From assembly GCA_946800325.1 (NCBI GenBank), contig OX326956.1, positions 25,704,356-25,768,355 of the forward strand: 64,000 nucleotides of DNA, written 5' to 3'. The stretch is from Luzula sylvatica. Its lineage: Eukaryota > Streptophyta > Magnoliopsida > Poales > Juncaceae. Both the position numbers and the translations under genes were made by a program. Every line of letters begins with the position of its first letter. Position 1 is the first letter of the stretch. Positions 53,786 to 63,885 of this stretch are shown piece by piece. The notes beneath the pieces are model-generated. The model saw only the letters and a program-made list of their open reading frames with translations, was not told where the DNA came from and did no database searches.

Positions 53786-54289
53786 GTTATATGTTAATAT
53801 TTCATGAAAACATAATTCTAACAACTAGTTTAACATCTAGTTTTTTTTAACAACTAGTTTTTATTATATTAATAGCTTGAAAAATATATTTTTAACATCT
53901 AATTTTTATTTTCATTATTTTTATGTATTTTTTAATTTAAATATTTTAAGGGTATTTTTTTAATTTTATTGTTTATTTTATTAGTATTGATGTTAGTTAT
54001 TCATGAAAAATTATAGATAAGTAAAAATATATACGATGAATAAAATATTAAAATTATATAAATATAACACCTCATTATTATCATTTCAAAGTTTGTATGT
54101 TAAAAATATTTATAAATTTTTTTGTACAATTAATAAAAAAATTTAAAAAAATACTTTATTAGTTACTAAACATGAAAATAAAAAGGGATTTTGGTCCAAA
54201 AAATACTCAACATCATCCATAGTTAGGCTTAAACCCTATAAATACTTCCGTATAATAATGAACTACTAGAAAATAAATATTACACTTGA

Positions 54290-54938
54290 GCATCGTCTGC
54301 GGAATTTGAAGCAATATATGTATAGCTCTTGAGCATCTCATGTACCATTTTAATTTTATTTTGTGATTCACATGGCAATCAAGACTACGACCATCAATTG
54401 GTGCATAATTATATACAAATAATTATATACAATGTATTACTTAAAAGAGTAGTGATGTACATCTTCTAGTATTCTCTTCCAAAAATCTTGATGACGTAAG
54501 ATTTAATATCTTAAAAATTAACACATTATATATTGTTTAATATTTTAATTTATGGTTTAATTATTTTAATTTATGGTTGAATATTCAATTAAGATGTCAA
54601 ATTATGAATTAACGTGTTAAATTTTAAGATGTTAAATTATATTTATGTCATCAAAAAATTTGGGAGAGAAATAAAAATATGTGAAACATTTTCATACTTT
54701 GAAAATAAATACAACTCGCATTCCATGTACCATTTAAATTTAATTTTGTGTATTCTACATGGCAATCGAGACCATGACCATCAATTGCTGCATAATTATA
54801 TACAACGAGATACTTGAAAATAAATATAACTAGTATTGCATGCATAATTTAAATTTTATTTTGTGATTTCTCAGGGTAATCAAGATTATGACCATTGGTT
54901 GTTGCAGAATTATATATAATGAATTACTTGAAAATAAA
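54290..54938. repeat. 114 bp tandem repeat, left part
   Basis: Units contain CTCGCATTCCATGTACCAT, TTTAAATTTTATTTTGTG, CATGGCAATCAAGACCATGA and TGCATAATTATATA. Anchors at 54770 and 54884 are 114 bp apart. An older unit lies at about 54290-54434, separated by an inverted-repeat insertion. The array resumes at 59354 after the large insertion. Confidence 0.75.
54465..54675. mobile_element. MITE-like inverted-repeat insertion
   Basis: CTCTTCCAAAAATCTTGATG at the left pairs with the reverse complement of ATGTCATCAAAAAATTTGGG and GAGAG at the right. The interior is AT-rich with TTAATTT words. It splits two units of the 114 bp repeat. Confidence 0.5.
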
Positions 54939-55559
54939 CTAGCTTTAACCCGCGCTATTGCGCGGGACATGCCGAGTGCTGAGTGTGTTCGAGAATTTTT
55001 TTCTTTCTGTGTTTTTGGGTTGGGGATGTTGCATTTTTTTTTTCCTTTTGTTGTCTTTGCTTATTTGCATCATTTGTGTTTGGTTGCCAAGTTGTTTCTG
55101 GATTTTTACTGGTTGGTTGTATATCTCCGCAAGAAGTATGTCCATTTGTTGGGGTCGGTTGCTTGTTCGTATTTACACATGATGTTAGGTCTGGTGACTC
55201 TTTGTTGTGTTGTTTCGCAGAGATTCATTTTAGATTGTTGTATAGTTTGTTGCGCGACCGTTGTTTTGTTCGGGTGTTTTATGTTGTTGGAATGTATCAT
55301 ATTGAAGAGATGATGAATGCTAATAAACAAACATATGAGACAATTAAACATAGTCGAGTTTTTTAGTTACAAAACTACAGTGTCAAAGCTAAGGCAAAAT
55401 TCAAAACAGGTGATGCATTCCATTATCATGAAACTGAGTTTAACAGCTTTGGTTCCTACAAATTTAGCTAATGAACATGCATTACATTATTTGGATCAAA
55501 CGAAAGCTTTTTTGCAAAAAAATTCTTGGCTGGCCGTGAATTGGAATTAGTGCTTGAAT

Positions 55560-56180
55560 GCATGATTGAGTAAATTGCAGTTCGTTGACAATGAACAATT
55601 GTGATGAACGTACTTTTTAAGTTTTACCAACAAAAACCGACCATCAATTGCAAAAGTAATTTTTTTTCTTTTATTTTGTACATAATTTCTTCCTTTTTAT
55701 GTGCAATGAAATGTGTATTTAATTTGTTCCTCTGTTGTTCGCACCAAAAATAACTATCTCGCCATTTGCTAGTGATTAGTCGTGGTCGATTTCATTATCC
55801 ACATCCAACAGAAAGATTTCGCAAAATTTTCATTATTGGGCAACTATTTGAACTACGTGTTTAAGACATCCTTGAGTAGCGTCATGAACGTTTTTTTTAC
55901 CTTGAGATATAATTGAATTGTTTTGATTCCCAACAATTTAAGACATCCTCAAGTTAGCCACTTGCGACAGTGTAATTTGGTTGCGAGGAACAATTGTGAT
56001 GGACAAATTTTATAAAAAAATTAACCATGAACAAAGTTTTACCAACAAAAATTAACCATCAATAAAAAAAATTCCTTTTTTTTTGGGGATTTAGTTTTCC
56101 TCGAGACAGTAAAATGAATTCAATTTGTTCTTGTATTGTTCGACGATCTCGGTACCAAAAATAACTCTCATAGCCACTGA
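55560..56180. repeat. Direct duplication inside the Helitron-like element
   Basis: CAATTGTGATGAACG...AGTTTTACCAACAAAAA followed by ACCAAAAATAACT (55597-55760) recurs in diverged form at 55989-56172, an offset of about 390-415 bp. Confidence 0.5.
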
Positions 56181-56639
56181 CAAGACCAAACAATGACTAA
56201 ATAATATCATACGGACCCCATTCACTTGTTCCTTGGAACACACAAAAAATCGTAAAAAGCACAAATTAGCTCTCTTTATATCCAGTAATCACCAAGTGAA
56301 ATTGAAAAAAATCTAAAAAATAAGTACCTGAAAGAAACAACGTCGAAAACCAATTTTTTTTCGAACTGGTACGCACCAGAATTGGCATGCGTCAAAACCA
56401 ATACCGGCCTCTTGCAAATCTGGCACATCGTCGGGAGAGTCTCCATTCACGGCAATTACTCACTCCACGAAGAAGGCTCCTCATTTTTGTCACTAATTTT
56501 ATTTTGTAAGAAATAATGTAAAAGAGAGAGAACGCTTAAAGAGAACCGACAAATTTGCGAAAAGTAAAACAGAAATGATTGAAAATTGTATCTTTTACTG
56601 AAAAAACCCAAACTGTTCAAAATTTCATCATTTACATAG

Positions 56640-56900
56640 AAGCCCTCGAACTATTGAAAAAATCCTATTTTGCGGAAAAGGACCTGGATTTACTGGAAAT
56701 TTCATGATTTGCTCGAATAACCCTAATCATTGAAAATTTGCTAAATTGCATAGAAGACCCCGAATAATTGAAAATTGATATTTGCGTAAATGACCTCGAA
56801 TAATTTACAAATTTGTATGAATGAACACACCAAATAATTGAAAATTCAAATTTGCAGAATAAACCCAGAATAATTTCGTAATTAGCATAAAAGAAGTAAT
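56640..56900. repeat. Degenerate ~37 bp tandem repeat
   Basis: Variants of CGAATAATTGAAAATT plus ATTTGC recur at about 56715, 56760, 56798, 56835 and 56870. It is non-coding. Confidence 0.45.
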
Positions 56901-57479
56901 CCGAAAAAATACTTCCCAAATATAAATATATGAAAAATACCCCTGTAGATTTTGAAAATTTCCAAAAAATGAAAAAATATCCTCTTAAATTCTGGTAACA
57001 TCCAAAAATTCCCAGAAATGTTCAAATTTTGAAATATCACAAATATTAAGAATATTTAGGGTCTTGTGTGGAAATTGTATAAAAAATCGAGGATCAATTC
57101 ATAAAACTGAATCTTTACAGAGGTCAATTCATAAAACTGAATTCTTTCGATTTCTCCACCATACCTTAAAGATTCCAGTCGCGATACGCAAGAGCCAAAA
57201 AGAGAATAATTTTTTTTAATGAGCGATGTACGATGATAATAATGATTTAAAATTATATTACCTCAAATCCTAATAGGGGTGGAGCCGTCTACTCCATTTG
57301 CACAAAGAAATGGAGGTTGTAGTTACGTACTCCATTTTAATGAGCAAATAAAAAATGATGTACTTCTACAATTTATTGATCGTCTTTTTTTTCTGGAACA
57401 GGAGCAATTCCGTCAATTTAATTAGATGAGAATTTGCAAATAAAATTGTTACCCAAAAAACAAAAAGGACTACCTAAGA

Positions 57480-59270
57480 AAAAATGAGTGGTACATACAT
57501 TGCCTTCCGCACAACATGTTCATGACAGCAGCACCGGTACGCAACACATCAACTGATTGCCTTTGCCCTTTCTAGCATAATCATCTGTTTATAAATAATA
57601 AATAAAACCACATATTAAGCTAAAACCTAGAAAAAAGCCTATTCATCATTATTAAGTATCATTTAAAATTGGAGAAAGATCAAATTGAACCATGAGTGTT
57701 AAATAAACCTGTTCATGGATCCTAAATTGGAAATTTTCAAGCTGCCCCACGTACTGCTCGCATAGTTTCGCTGTATAAACAGGGGAAAGTAGAATCGAAA
57801 AAGATAAGATAATAGAGAGAAGATGTACGAATGAAAAAAGAGATTAAAATAACAATAAACCTGAGCAAAAAAATCGGAGATCACTGTTACCTCCAGCGAG
57901 CTCAAGCACGGCAAAATCTGTAATTTCAGATCGAAAAACTAAGAAAAACACAACGAACGGCGAAATCAAACATTTAAGATCAGAAAACTAAGAAAAACAT
58001 AACGAAATCAGTCACAAAAGAGAAAAACGGCAAAATCAGTCACAAAAAATCTCAGAAAAACACAACGAAATAAAAAGGAAAGAAAAAACAGAGAGAAAAC
58101 CTAGGGTTTCGCCAGAAAATCGCCAGCCATACTGTTCTTCGCCGTGTCACTGCCAAATCGAGAGCCGCGAAATCATCAAGCGGCTAGGTGTAAAAGTGTC
58201 GGAGAGGTGAGGGAGGGAGGCCGAAACCGAATCAAATCTCTCCAATAACAGCATGCCATTATCATTACGAACAAAGGCAATAAATTCTGAAATTTCCAAA
58301 AGCAGGCCACTATCAAGATGTAAATTAGAAAGAAACAAAATTGAAAGCATTATTTAGAAAAGTAAATACCTTATAATCTTCTCATCGCCACCATCCAGGT
58401 TAAATAGCACGAAATGCATGACTCATCAGAGTTTTCTGGGCATTTAAAGTTATGAAAAATAGGAACATTAGTTGCAATTTAGGGCATTTAAATTTCTGAA
58501 AATGTAGACATGTAAATTTGTAAATCGAGATGATTTCAAGGTTGAAAATATAATTGGAAATGTAGTAAAGAATAAAATTGAGCAAATCAATAACTGATAA
58601 CACGAAGAAACCACCAATTTTAACTCAGAAAGGTAAAACAAATCGTCGAAAAAACCAAGAAAGAAACCTAAATTGAATTAGGTCGGCCTGAAATTAGTTT
58701 AATCTCAGCCAAAATCGTTTCGAAGAACAACAAATCGAGCTATTAACAAAAGCAAAGAGAACCCTAAATCTTCGAAAAAATCAACAAACAACCCTAAATC
58801 GAATGAATCAGGCCAGATATTAATTTGACTTCAACCAAAATTGTCAGAAATAGAATCAAACTGAGCGCAAAGAACACAAAAGAAGCAGAATATCAGATAA
58901 GAGAGAAAAATCGAATAACCTTGGGTCGATGATCAAAAGAATGGGCTTGCCTTTCGCTCTTGCTGGATTTGCTCGAGATGGAAAAGCAGAGAAGCGCAAC
59001 GCGTCTCCTATACCCACAACCGTCGTTCTCAGGCATCGTCGGCACCGGTTCCCCGCTCTTTTCACCTTTTCGTCTCCATTTTCGCCACCTAGGGTTTGCT
59101 CTATTTTTTATCTTTCTCCTGTCGCGAAAATGTGAAGAGAGAAGAGAGAGAGGAGGTGTAATTGAATGGGCCACGAATTGTTTTTTCCCTAGACTAGGCT
59201 CACATGGTCCGTGTGATGTTCGTATCTCCTGGTTCATGTGAACCTCGTTCATTCAAATTGTGACCGTCCG
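57480..59270 (-). other. Possible captured gene 5' region inside the Helitron-like element
   Basis: Read on the minus strand, 59150-58920 has a purine/pyrimidine-rich leader, an AAACCCTAG box and a less AT-rich stretch. Two overlapping frames occupy it: 58893-59252 (119 codons) and 58856-59065 (69 codons). A second AAACCCTAG lies near 58100. This resembles the start of a plant transcription unit with introns, as Helitrons often capture, but I recognise no protein family and cannot choose a frame. It may be transcribed without coding. Confidence 0.3.
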
Positions 59271-59353
59271 ATCTTCATCAAACGGCCCAAAATCAGAGGG
59301 TGACGTGGCCGAATGCAGGAACAACAAAAAGGATTGCATTATATTAATTTAAA

Positions 59354-59635
59354 TATAACTCGCATTCCATGTACCATCTAAATTTTATTTTGTGTACTCC
59401 TCATGGCAAGTAAGACCATGACCATTAATTGTTGCATAATTATATATAATGAATTACTTGAAAATAAATATAACTCGCACTCCATGCACTATTCAAATTT
59501 TATTTTGTGATTTCTCATGACAATTAAGACCACAATCATTGGTTGTTGCATAATTATATATAATGAATTAATTGAAAATAAATATAACTCGTATTCCATT
59601 AATCATTTAAATTTTATTTTGTGATTATTTTACAG
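59354..59635. repeat. 114 bp tandem repeat, right part, ending at a MATE splice acceptor
   Basis: Two and a half units continue the array from 54290-54938 (anchors 59414 and 59528, 114 bp apart). The final partial unit runs through ATTTTATTTTGTGATTATTTTACAG straight into the MATE exon at 59636. The repeat is therefore a multiplied piece of intron next to its 3' splice site. Confidence 0.75.
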
Positions 59636-60097
59636 GATGAGCGTAGTGAATGAGCACGGAGCAGGAGATGCAAAATTATTAAAATTTGCAATCGTTCATG
59701 TTGTATCGATCTCATCTTTTATTGAAACGGTGCTCTTCATACTCTTCTTATCGTTCCGAGGAAAAATAGTTTGCGCATTTACTGATAGTCCGGCCGTAAT
59801 CGAGGCGATTGCTGATCTATCCTCTTTTCTATCTTTCACTATCTTATTGCAAAGTGTTCAGCCCGTGTTATCAGGTGCCTAATAATTAAAATGATAAAAG
59901 TTGGTCACACACTAAGTAATACATGATTAGCATATGATTTGATGGATATAAAATACATTTCATTTACATATGTTATAGGAGATGCAAATGATGCTGGCTG
60001 GCAGAAATTAGTGGCTTATGTAAATATCACATGTTATGATTTGGTTGGAATTCCAGTAGGTCTAATTCTAGGTTATTTGATTGGCTACCAAGTCAAG
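59636..60097 (+). pseudogene. MATE/DETOXIFICATION transporter fragment, two internal exons
   Basis: Exon a (59636-59874) and exon b (59979-60097) join in frame across a GT-AG intron (LS-G-DANDAGWQ). They encode the middle of a plant MATE efflux protein: a GAGDAK segment, two hydrophobic helices, QPVLSG, GWQKLVAYVNITCY and a VGIPVGLILGY helix. In intact relatives the segment before GAGD reads like RVSNELGAG. Here it is MSVVNEHGAG, missing two conserved positions and with Leu changed to His. No earlier exons were found upstream, where a 4.4 kb Helitron-like insertion and tandem repeats fill the intron, and the next expected exon is absent downstream. I infer a decayed copy of the neighbouring locus. 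MATE proteins export metabolites across the plasma or vacuolar membrane in exchange for protons; the substrate of this one is unknown. Confidence 0.75.
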
Positions 60098-60314
60098 GTA
60101 ATTTTATTAATTGGTTTTTGTCATTTATGCAATCAATCGGTTTTGACTGTTCACAAAAAAAAAAATTATAGTGACATAAATGACTACACAGAATATGATC
60201 TTAAAAAAATCTAATAAAAAATTAATTATTGAGATTAATCCGCATCACTGCATCTAATGATCCAAATTGGTACATACAAATAGTCATACAATATGCATGT
60301 TTTAAATAATCAAA

Positions 60315-60578
60315 TATAATATTAATGTATATGATGAAATCACATCACACAATCTATTGGTTAATAATCATGATAAACATGATGATGTGGCTTCCTGATG
60401 AGTATAATATTAATGCATATGATGAAATCACATCACGCAATCTAATGGTTAATAATCATGATAAACATGATGATGTGGCTTCAAGAGGAGTATAATATTA
60501 ATGTATATGATGAAATCACATCACACAATTTAATTGTTAATAATCATGATAAACATGATGGTGTGGCTTCATGAGGAA
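60315..60578. repeat. 88 bp tandem repeat, three copies
   Basis: Units starting TATAATATTAATG at 60315, 60403 and 60491 are exactly 88 bp apart. Each contains GATGAAATCACATCAC and AATAATCATGATAAACATGA. They differ at few positions, so the amplification is recent. Non-coding. Confidence 0.9.
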
Positions 60579-60679
60579 CCTAAAAAATATGTGCAAAATA
60601 AGAAATGAGTAAATTTCATTACTTGATATATAATATTTTATTTAGAAAAATATTACTTTACGATATATCATCATTTTGT

Positions 60680-60830
60680 ATGTCAATGGGTCCATAACTT
60701 AGTTGGTTGAGTGTGAGACAAAAAAACTTATATGTTGTGAGAGATTATGGATTCAATCTCTATTGACATCAATGGATGGAGAACATATGAGTCTTCTCCA
60801 TTTAATATTTAAAGAAATCATCATTCTGTA
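60680..60830 (+). mobile_element. Possible tRNA-derived SINE fragment
   Basis: CATAACTTAGTTGGTTGAGT resembles an A box and, about 45 bp on, ATGGATTCAATCTC resembles a degraded B box. A trailing non-tRNA segment follows. No poly(A) tail or target duplication was established. Confidence 0.35.
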
Positions 60831-61379
60831 TGAATTTACAGGTTTCCCTTGTTAGAACACGCGTCAAATAAGTGGCTTTTGCCAGAATAAGCCAAGTGAA
60901 AACAAATGCTTTAGGAAACTATTTACATTTCACAATCAAACTTTTAAAATTTTCTCTTATTTAATTATTTTCTTTTAGTTCATTATATTGTTTTATTCTC
61001 TCTCATATTTACTGTATTACGACGTAAACAAATGAAGAAATATAATTGTTGTTGTGAAATTATAAAAACTAGAAATAAAATTAGAAGCAACACTATGGAA
61101 ATGAGGAGAGAAAATTATGGAGATTTTATTTCTTGAATTTGTATCTTTAGCATCACTACAAGTGAGATTTACATAACATACAATATTCATCTACAAACCT
61201 ATACACATGTACATATGTGTCGTGACATGGAGTATACATGTGACACATACACACATATGTGGCATGACATAAATACATGCATAGAGACACATGTATATAT
61301 ATATGTGTCATGTATGTTACATACAATTGCTTCATACAAAATAAACATAATAAATACATTCATATTTATAATACCCCTC

Positions 61380-61760
61380 CTTGAATATATTTGATTTTAT
61401 ACGCATAAAAAATATGTCTCGTTGATTTTGTACGCATAAAAAACTTATCTCGTTAAACACTTTGTCAGGAAATACCTAGGGAGGTGGAAATATGGTGCAA
61501 TGGGTACTAAATCTCCCCTTTGAATGTCATTATTATGTATGCATGAAGAAGCAACTTCCTTAAAAGTCTTGCAAAAGAAGTGAATGTGTAGTATAGAGTT
61601 TATCTTTGACGTATATATCATATACATGAGTCTCGTTAAAACTTTACTAGGTAAAATTCAATAGGACAAAAATCCTAATGAAGAAAAAAGTATACAATAT
61701 TATTCTGTTTCATACGCATTATAAAATGTCTCGTTAAAAAACTTATCAAGAAAATTCATT
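61380..61760. repeat. Dispersed-repeat segment with three TCTCGTTAAA motifs
   Basis: TCTCGTTAAA occurs at 61449, 61631 and 61730, each followed by a variant of CTTTGTCAGGAAA or ACTTATCAAGAAAA. TACGCATAAAA also repeats. It resembles parts of plant retroelements, but no element ends were found. Upstream, 61190-61330 is ACATGT/ATATGTG-rich low-complexity DNA. Confidence 0.4.
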
Positions 61761-61774
61761 GGAATAAAATTATA

Positions 61775-62000
61775 ATCAGATGCCTAATAATTAAAATAAT
61801 AAAAGATTGTCATACACTAAGTAATACATGATTGACATGTGATTGATGGATAAAAAATGCATTTCATGTACACATGTTATAGGAGATGCAAATGGTACTG
61901 GCTGGCAGAAATTAGTGGCTTATGTAAATATCACATGTTATCATTTGAATTCCACTCGGTCTAACTCTAGGTTATTTACTAATTGGTTTTCGGTCATTTA
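61775..62000 (+). pseudogene. Second, broken copy of a MATE exon with its flanking intron
   Basis: This segment duplicates 59870-60125 (end of exon a, the intron and exon b). At 61780 the donor GT is changed to AT (CAG then ATGCC). Exon b here starts at 61883 after TTATAG and reads GDANGTGWQKLVAYVNITCY before a small deletion shifts the frame. About 30 bp containing the exon end and splice donor are missing, after which the sequence runs into a CGGATCC-rich element. It cannot be spliced into a working gene. Confidence 0.8.
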
Positions 62001-62455
62001 TGCAAATCCGGATCCGACTCAATCCGGATCCATATTTTTTGTCGGATATGACTCAATTCGGAACCGAACGGCTCGGATATTGAACAGATATAGATACGGT
62101 ATGGATATTGTTAAATATGATATGGATCTTTCCCAAATATTAGAACGAATAACAATATATCATAACATATATAATATATTTTAAGTACATATATACATAA
62201 TTTGAGAAATAAACAATCTCAATTATTATAATTAAACGTGATTGAGACTATAAATTAGTTAGAAATAATTAGTCTAGATCCATATCCAGATCCGGATGCC
62301 CGAATACGGAGCTGACTATCGGATCCGAAAAATACTCGCATCCAGATCCAGTACCAAAATCGAATATCGAATCCGAACAAAAATACTCGGATCCGGATTT
62401 CGATATTTTTCGGATACGATTCGGTCCGAACCATTTACAACCCTACCAGCAGGTG
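62001..62455. mobile_element. CGGATCC-rich hAT-like element
   Basis: Repeated ATCCGGATCC / ACTCGGATCC words flank an AT-rich middle. The right end, read on the minus strand, is TAGGGTTGTAAATGGTTCGG, a form common at plant hAT-like termini. The left terminus is missing. Frames here come from the repeat. Confidence 0.5.
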
Positions 62456-62584
62456 TATTTCCTAAACGGATCAGATCTATAGAAATAAAATATTCACTAA
62501 TAGTATGTTGACATAGCTTTTAAATTGGGGGGTATCTATCTTTCTTTGGTACAGCATTTTGTCTTGATCACTATCGAGAGAGAG

Positions 62585-62586
<2 letters not shown>

Positions 62587-62655
<69 letters not shown>
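62587..62655. repeat. (AG)n microsatellite just upstream of the MATE first exon
   Basis: About 34 AG dinucleotides in an unbroken run, in the presumed 5' leader of the MATE gene. RE/SL-repeat frames across it are artefacts. Confidence 0.95.
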
Positions 62656-62659
<4 letters not shown>

Positions 62660-62757
62660 AGGAATGTGAAAAGTCCAATTCAAGGCTTTTATCTCCCCTT
62701 ATTCCTGAAGAGGAAGAAAATAGTTTATCAAGGAGGATATGGACAGAGTCGAAGAAA

Positions 62758-62913
62758 ATGTGGGTGGTTGCCGGTCCGGCCATTATAACCCGATTTGCAA
62801 ACATGGGACTTCTGATCATCACGCAGGCGTTCGTGGGCCACATCGGTTCTCTTGAGCTTGCTGCATATGCTCTCTCTTTGACTGTTATTTATCGATTCGC
62901 CATGAGTATACTG
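62758..62913 (+). CDS. MATE/DETOXIFICATION family transporter, first exon (gene continues beyond window)
   Basis: The frame reads MWVVAGPAI, then ITRFANMGLLIITQAFVGHI and ELAAYALSLTVIYRFAMSIL. It covers the first transmembrane helix and the start of the second of a plant MATE antiporter, with the family's Q-A-F-x-G-H-I/L and LAAYAL segments. CTG followed by GTAGGA at 62911-62919 is a suitable donor; read-through would stop at 62941. No following exon with the expected GMASALETLCGQ-type segment is seen up to 64000. The same frame is open upstream to 62659 and reads like a normal MATE N-tail (EEEENSLSRRIWTESKK), but has no ATG. The ATG at 62664 is one base out of phase and meets TGA at once. 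Either translation starts at 62758 with a shortened tail, or a one-base insertion has damaged the start. Confidence 0.75.
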
Positions 62914-63171
62914 GTAGGATTTACTTTGGTTTCAAATGTTTAACATAGTACCTACTGCATTACATGCATTACAGATGTTTCAAAGCTTATTTTGTGAGCT
63001 TATTTGGCTGCATTACATGCCTCTCTCTCTCTACATATATCGAGTAATCTCGATATACGTTAATAATGTAATAAGAGAGTAATTAGTTTTTTCCACTTAA
63101 TCCATTCATGTGAGCTTATTTTGTTCCTCACGTTGATTTAGTTATTAATCAAAGCTTTCTTTGGTGCATGA

Positions 63172-63345
63172 TGTAAACGGTTCGGATCCGGTTCGGATAG
63201 TGGTTACACCAGATTCATATTCATATTATTTTTCGGATACGAATGAGGATACGAAACTATCCGCATCATAATACGATTCAGATGTTAAGCAGATACAGAT
63301 ACGAATTTGTATAGATAACAAATATTTTTTGAATATTAAAACGAA
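63172..63345. mobile_element. GGTTCGGATCC-rich hAT-like left end
   Basis: GATGTAAACGGTTCGGATCC at the left matches a common plant hAT-like terminus. Degenerate CGGATACGAA words follow. The element is interrupted at 63346 by a Helitron-like 3' end, and its right terminus was not found. Confidence 0.4.
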
Positions 63346-63374
63346 CTAGCGTTTTACCCGCGCAATTGCGCGGG
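63346..63374 (-). mobile_element. Helitron-like 3' terminus
   Basis: On the minus strand the perfect 18 bp palindrome CCCGCGCAATTGCGCGGG (63357-63374) is followed by TAAAACG, CTAG (63346-63349) and T. This has the same form and orientation as the ends at 46046 and 54939. The element extends to the right and probably beyond the window. Confidence 0.7.
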
Positions 63375-63761
63375 GGTTAACTTTGTTTCTTTTCTGTTGT
63401 TTTTTTTTTAAAAAAAACATAATTGATAACTCGTCAACATAACAACCCTGTTTTAAAAATTCGGTTTGGACTGGCTTAAAAATATTGTCAATCCGGTTTT
63501 AAAAAAAGCAGATACAGATACGATTTTAAAAATTCGGTTTGGATTAGCTTAAAATATTTTTTGAAATCGAATTATGCTTCGAATTTTCTGTCCATGCTTG
63601 CATAAATGCTCCTACTTTAAAACCCCGTCAACATAACAACTTAACCCTACTCTGCCAATTTTTATGAATTTTGAAGTTATTGATAACTCGTTTCCGATAC
63701 CCAGAAAGATTAGGTTGGACCCAACTCTCTAAAAATATTAAATGCGAGAATATTTCGCAAA

Positions 63762-63885
63762 AAATTAATTAAAATAAATTAATAAAAGGAGATCGAGCGT
63801 GTAGGCCTGTGCCAGAGGCCCCCATAAACCTACATGCCTCCACAAATTAATTAAAATAAATTAATAAAAGGAGATCGAGCGTGTA
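63762..63885. repeat. Direct repeat, 82 bp spacing
   Basis: A ~42 bp segment beginning AAATTAATTAAAATAAATTA and including GGAGATCGAGCGTGTA occurs at 63762 and again, identical, at 63844. The spacer is GC-richer. No gene is seen. Confidence 0.85.

Larger units (their letters stand above)
54939..59353 (-). mobile_element. Helitron-like non-autonomous insertion, ~4.4 kb
   Basis: On the minus strand the element ends with the hairpin CCCGCGC-AATA-GCGCGGG (54949-54966), then TTAAAG, CTAG (54939-54942) and T. That is a textbook Helitron 3' end. The 114 bp repeat is cut after GAAAATAAA at 54938 and resumes with TATAACTCGC at 59354, which defines the insertion by its empty-site logic. The 5' end, read on the minus strand, begins TTTAAATTAATATAATGC rather than the expected TC, so that border is approximate or mutated. 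No Rep/helicase domain is visible. Open frames at 54943-55366 are T-rich and overlap in three frames, and I do not accept them as genes. Confidence 0.7.

Noticed and set aside
54888..55366. Hydrophobic 141- and 127-codon frames near the Helitron-like 3' end
   Set aside because: Three overlapping frames are open because the + strand is T-rich; the frames begin in or near the Helitron hairpin and match no family I recognise.
62525..62843. Frames with long RE or LS repeats
   Set aside because: They translate the (AG)n microsatellite; the real MATE frame is a different one.
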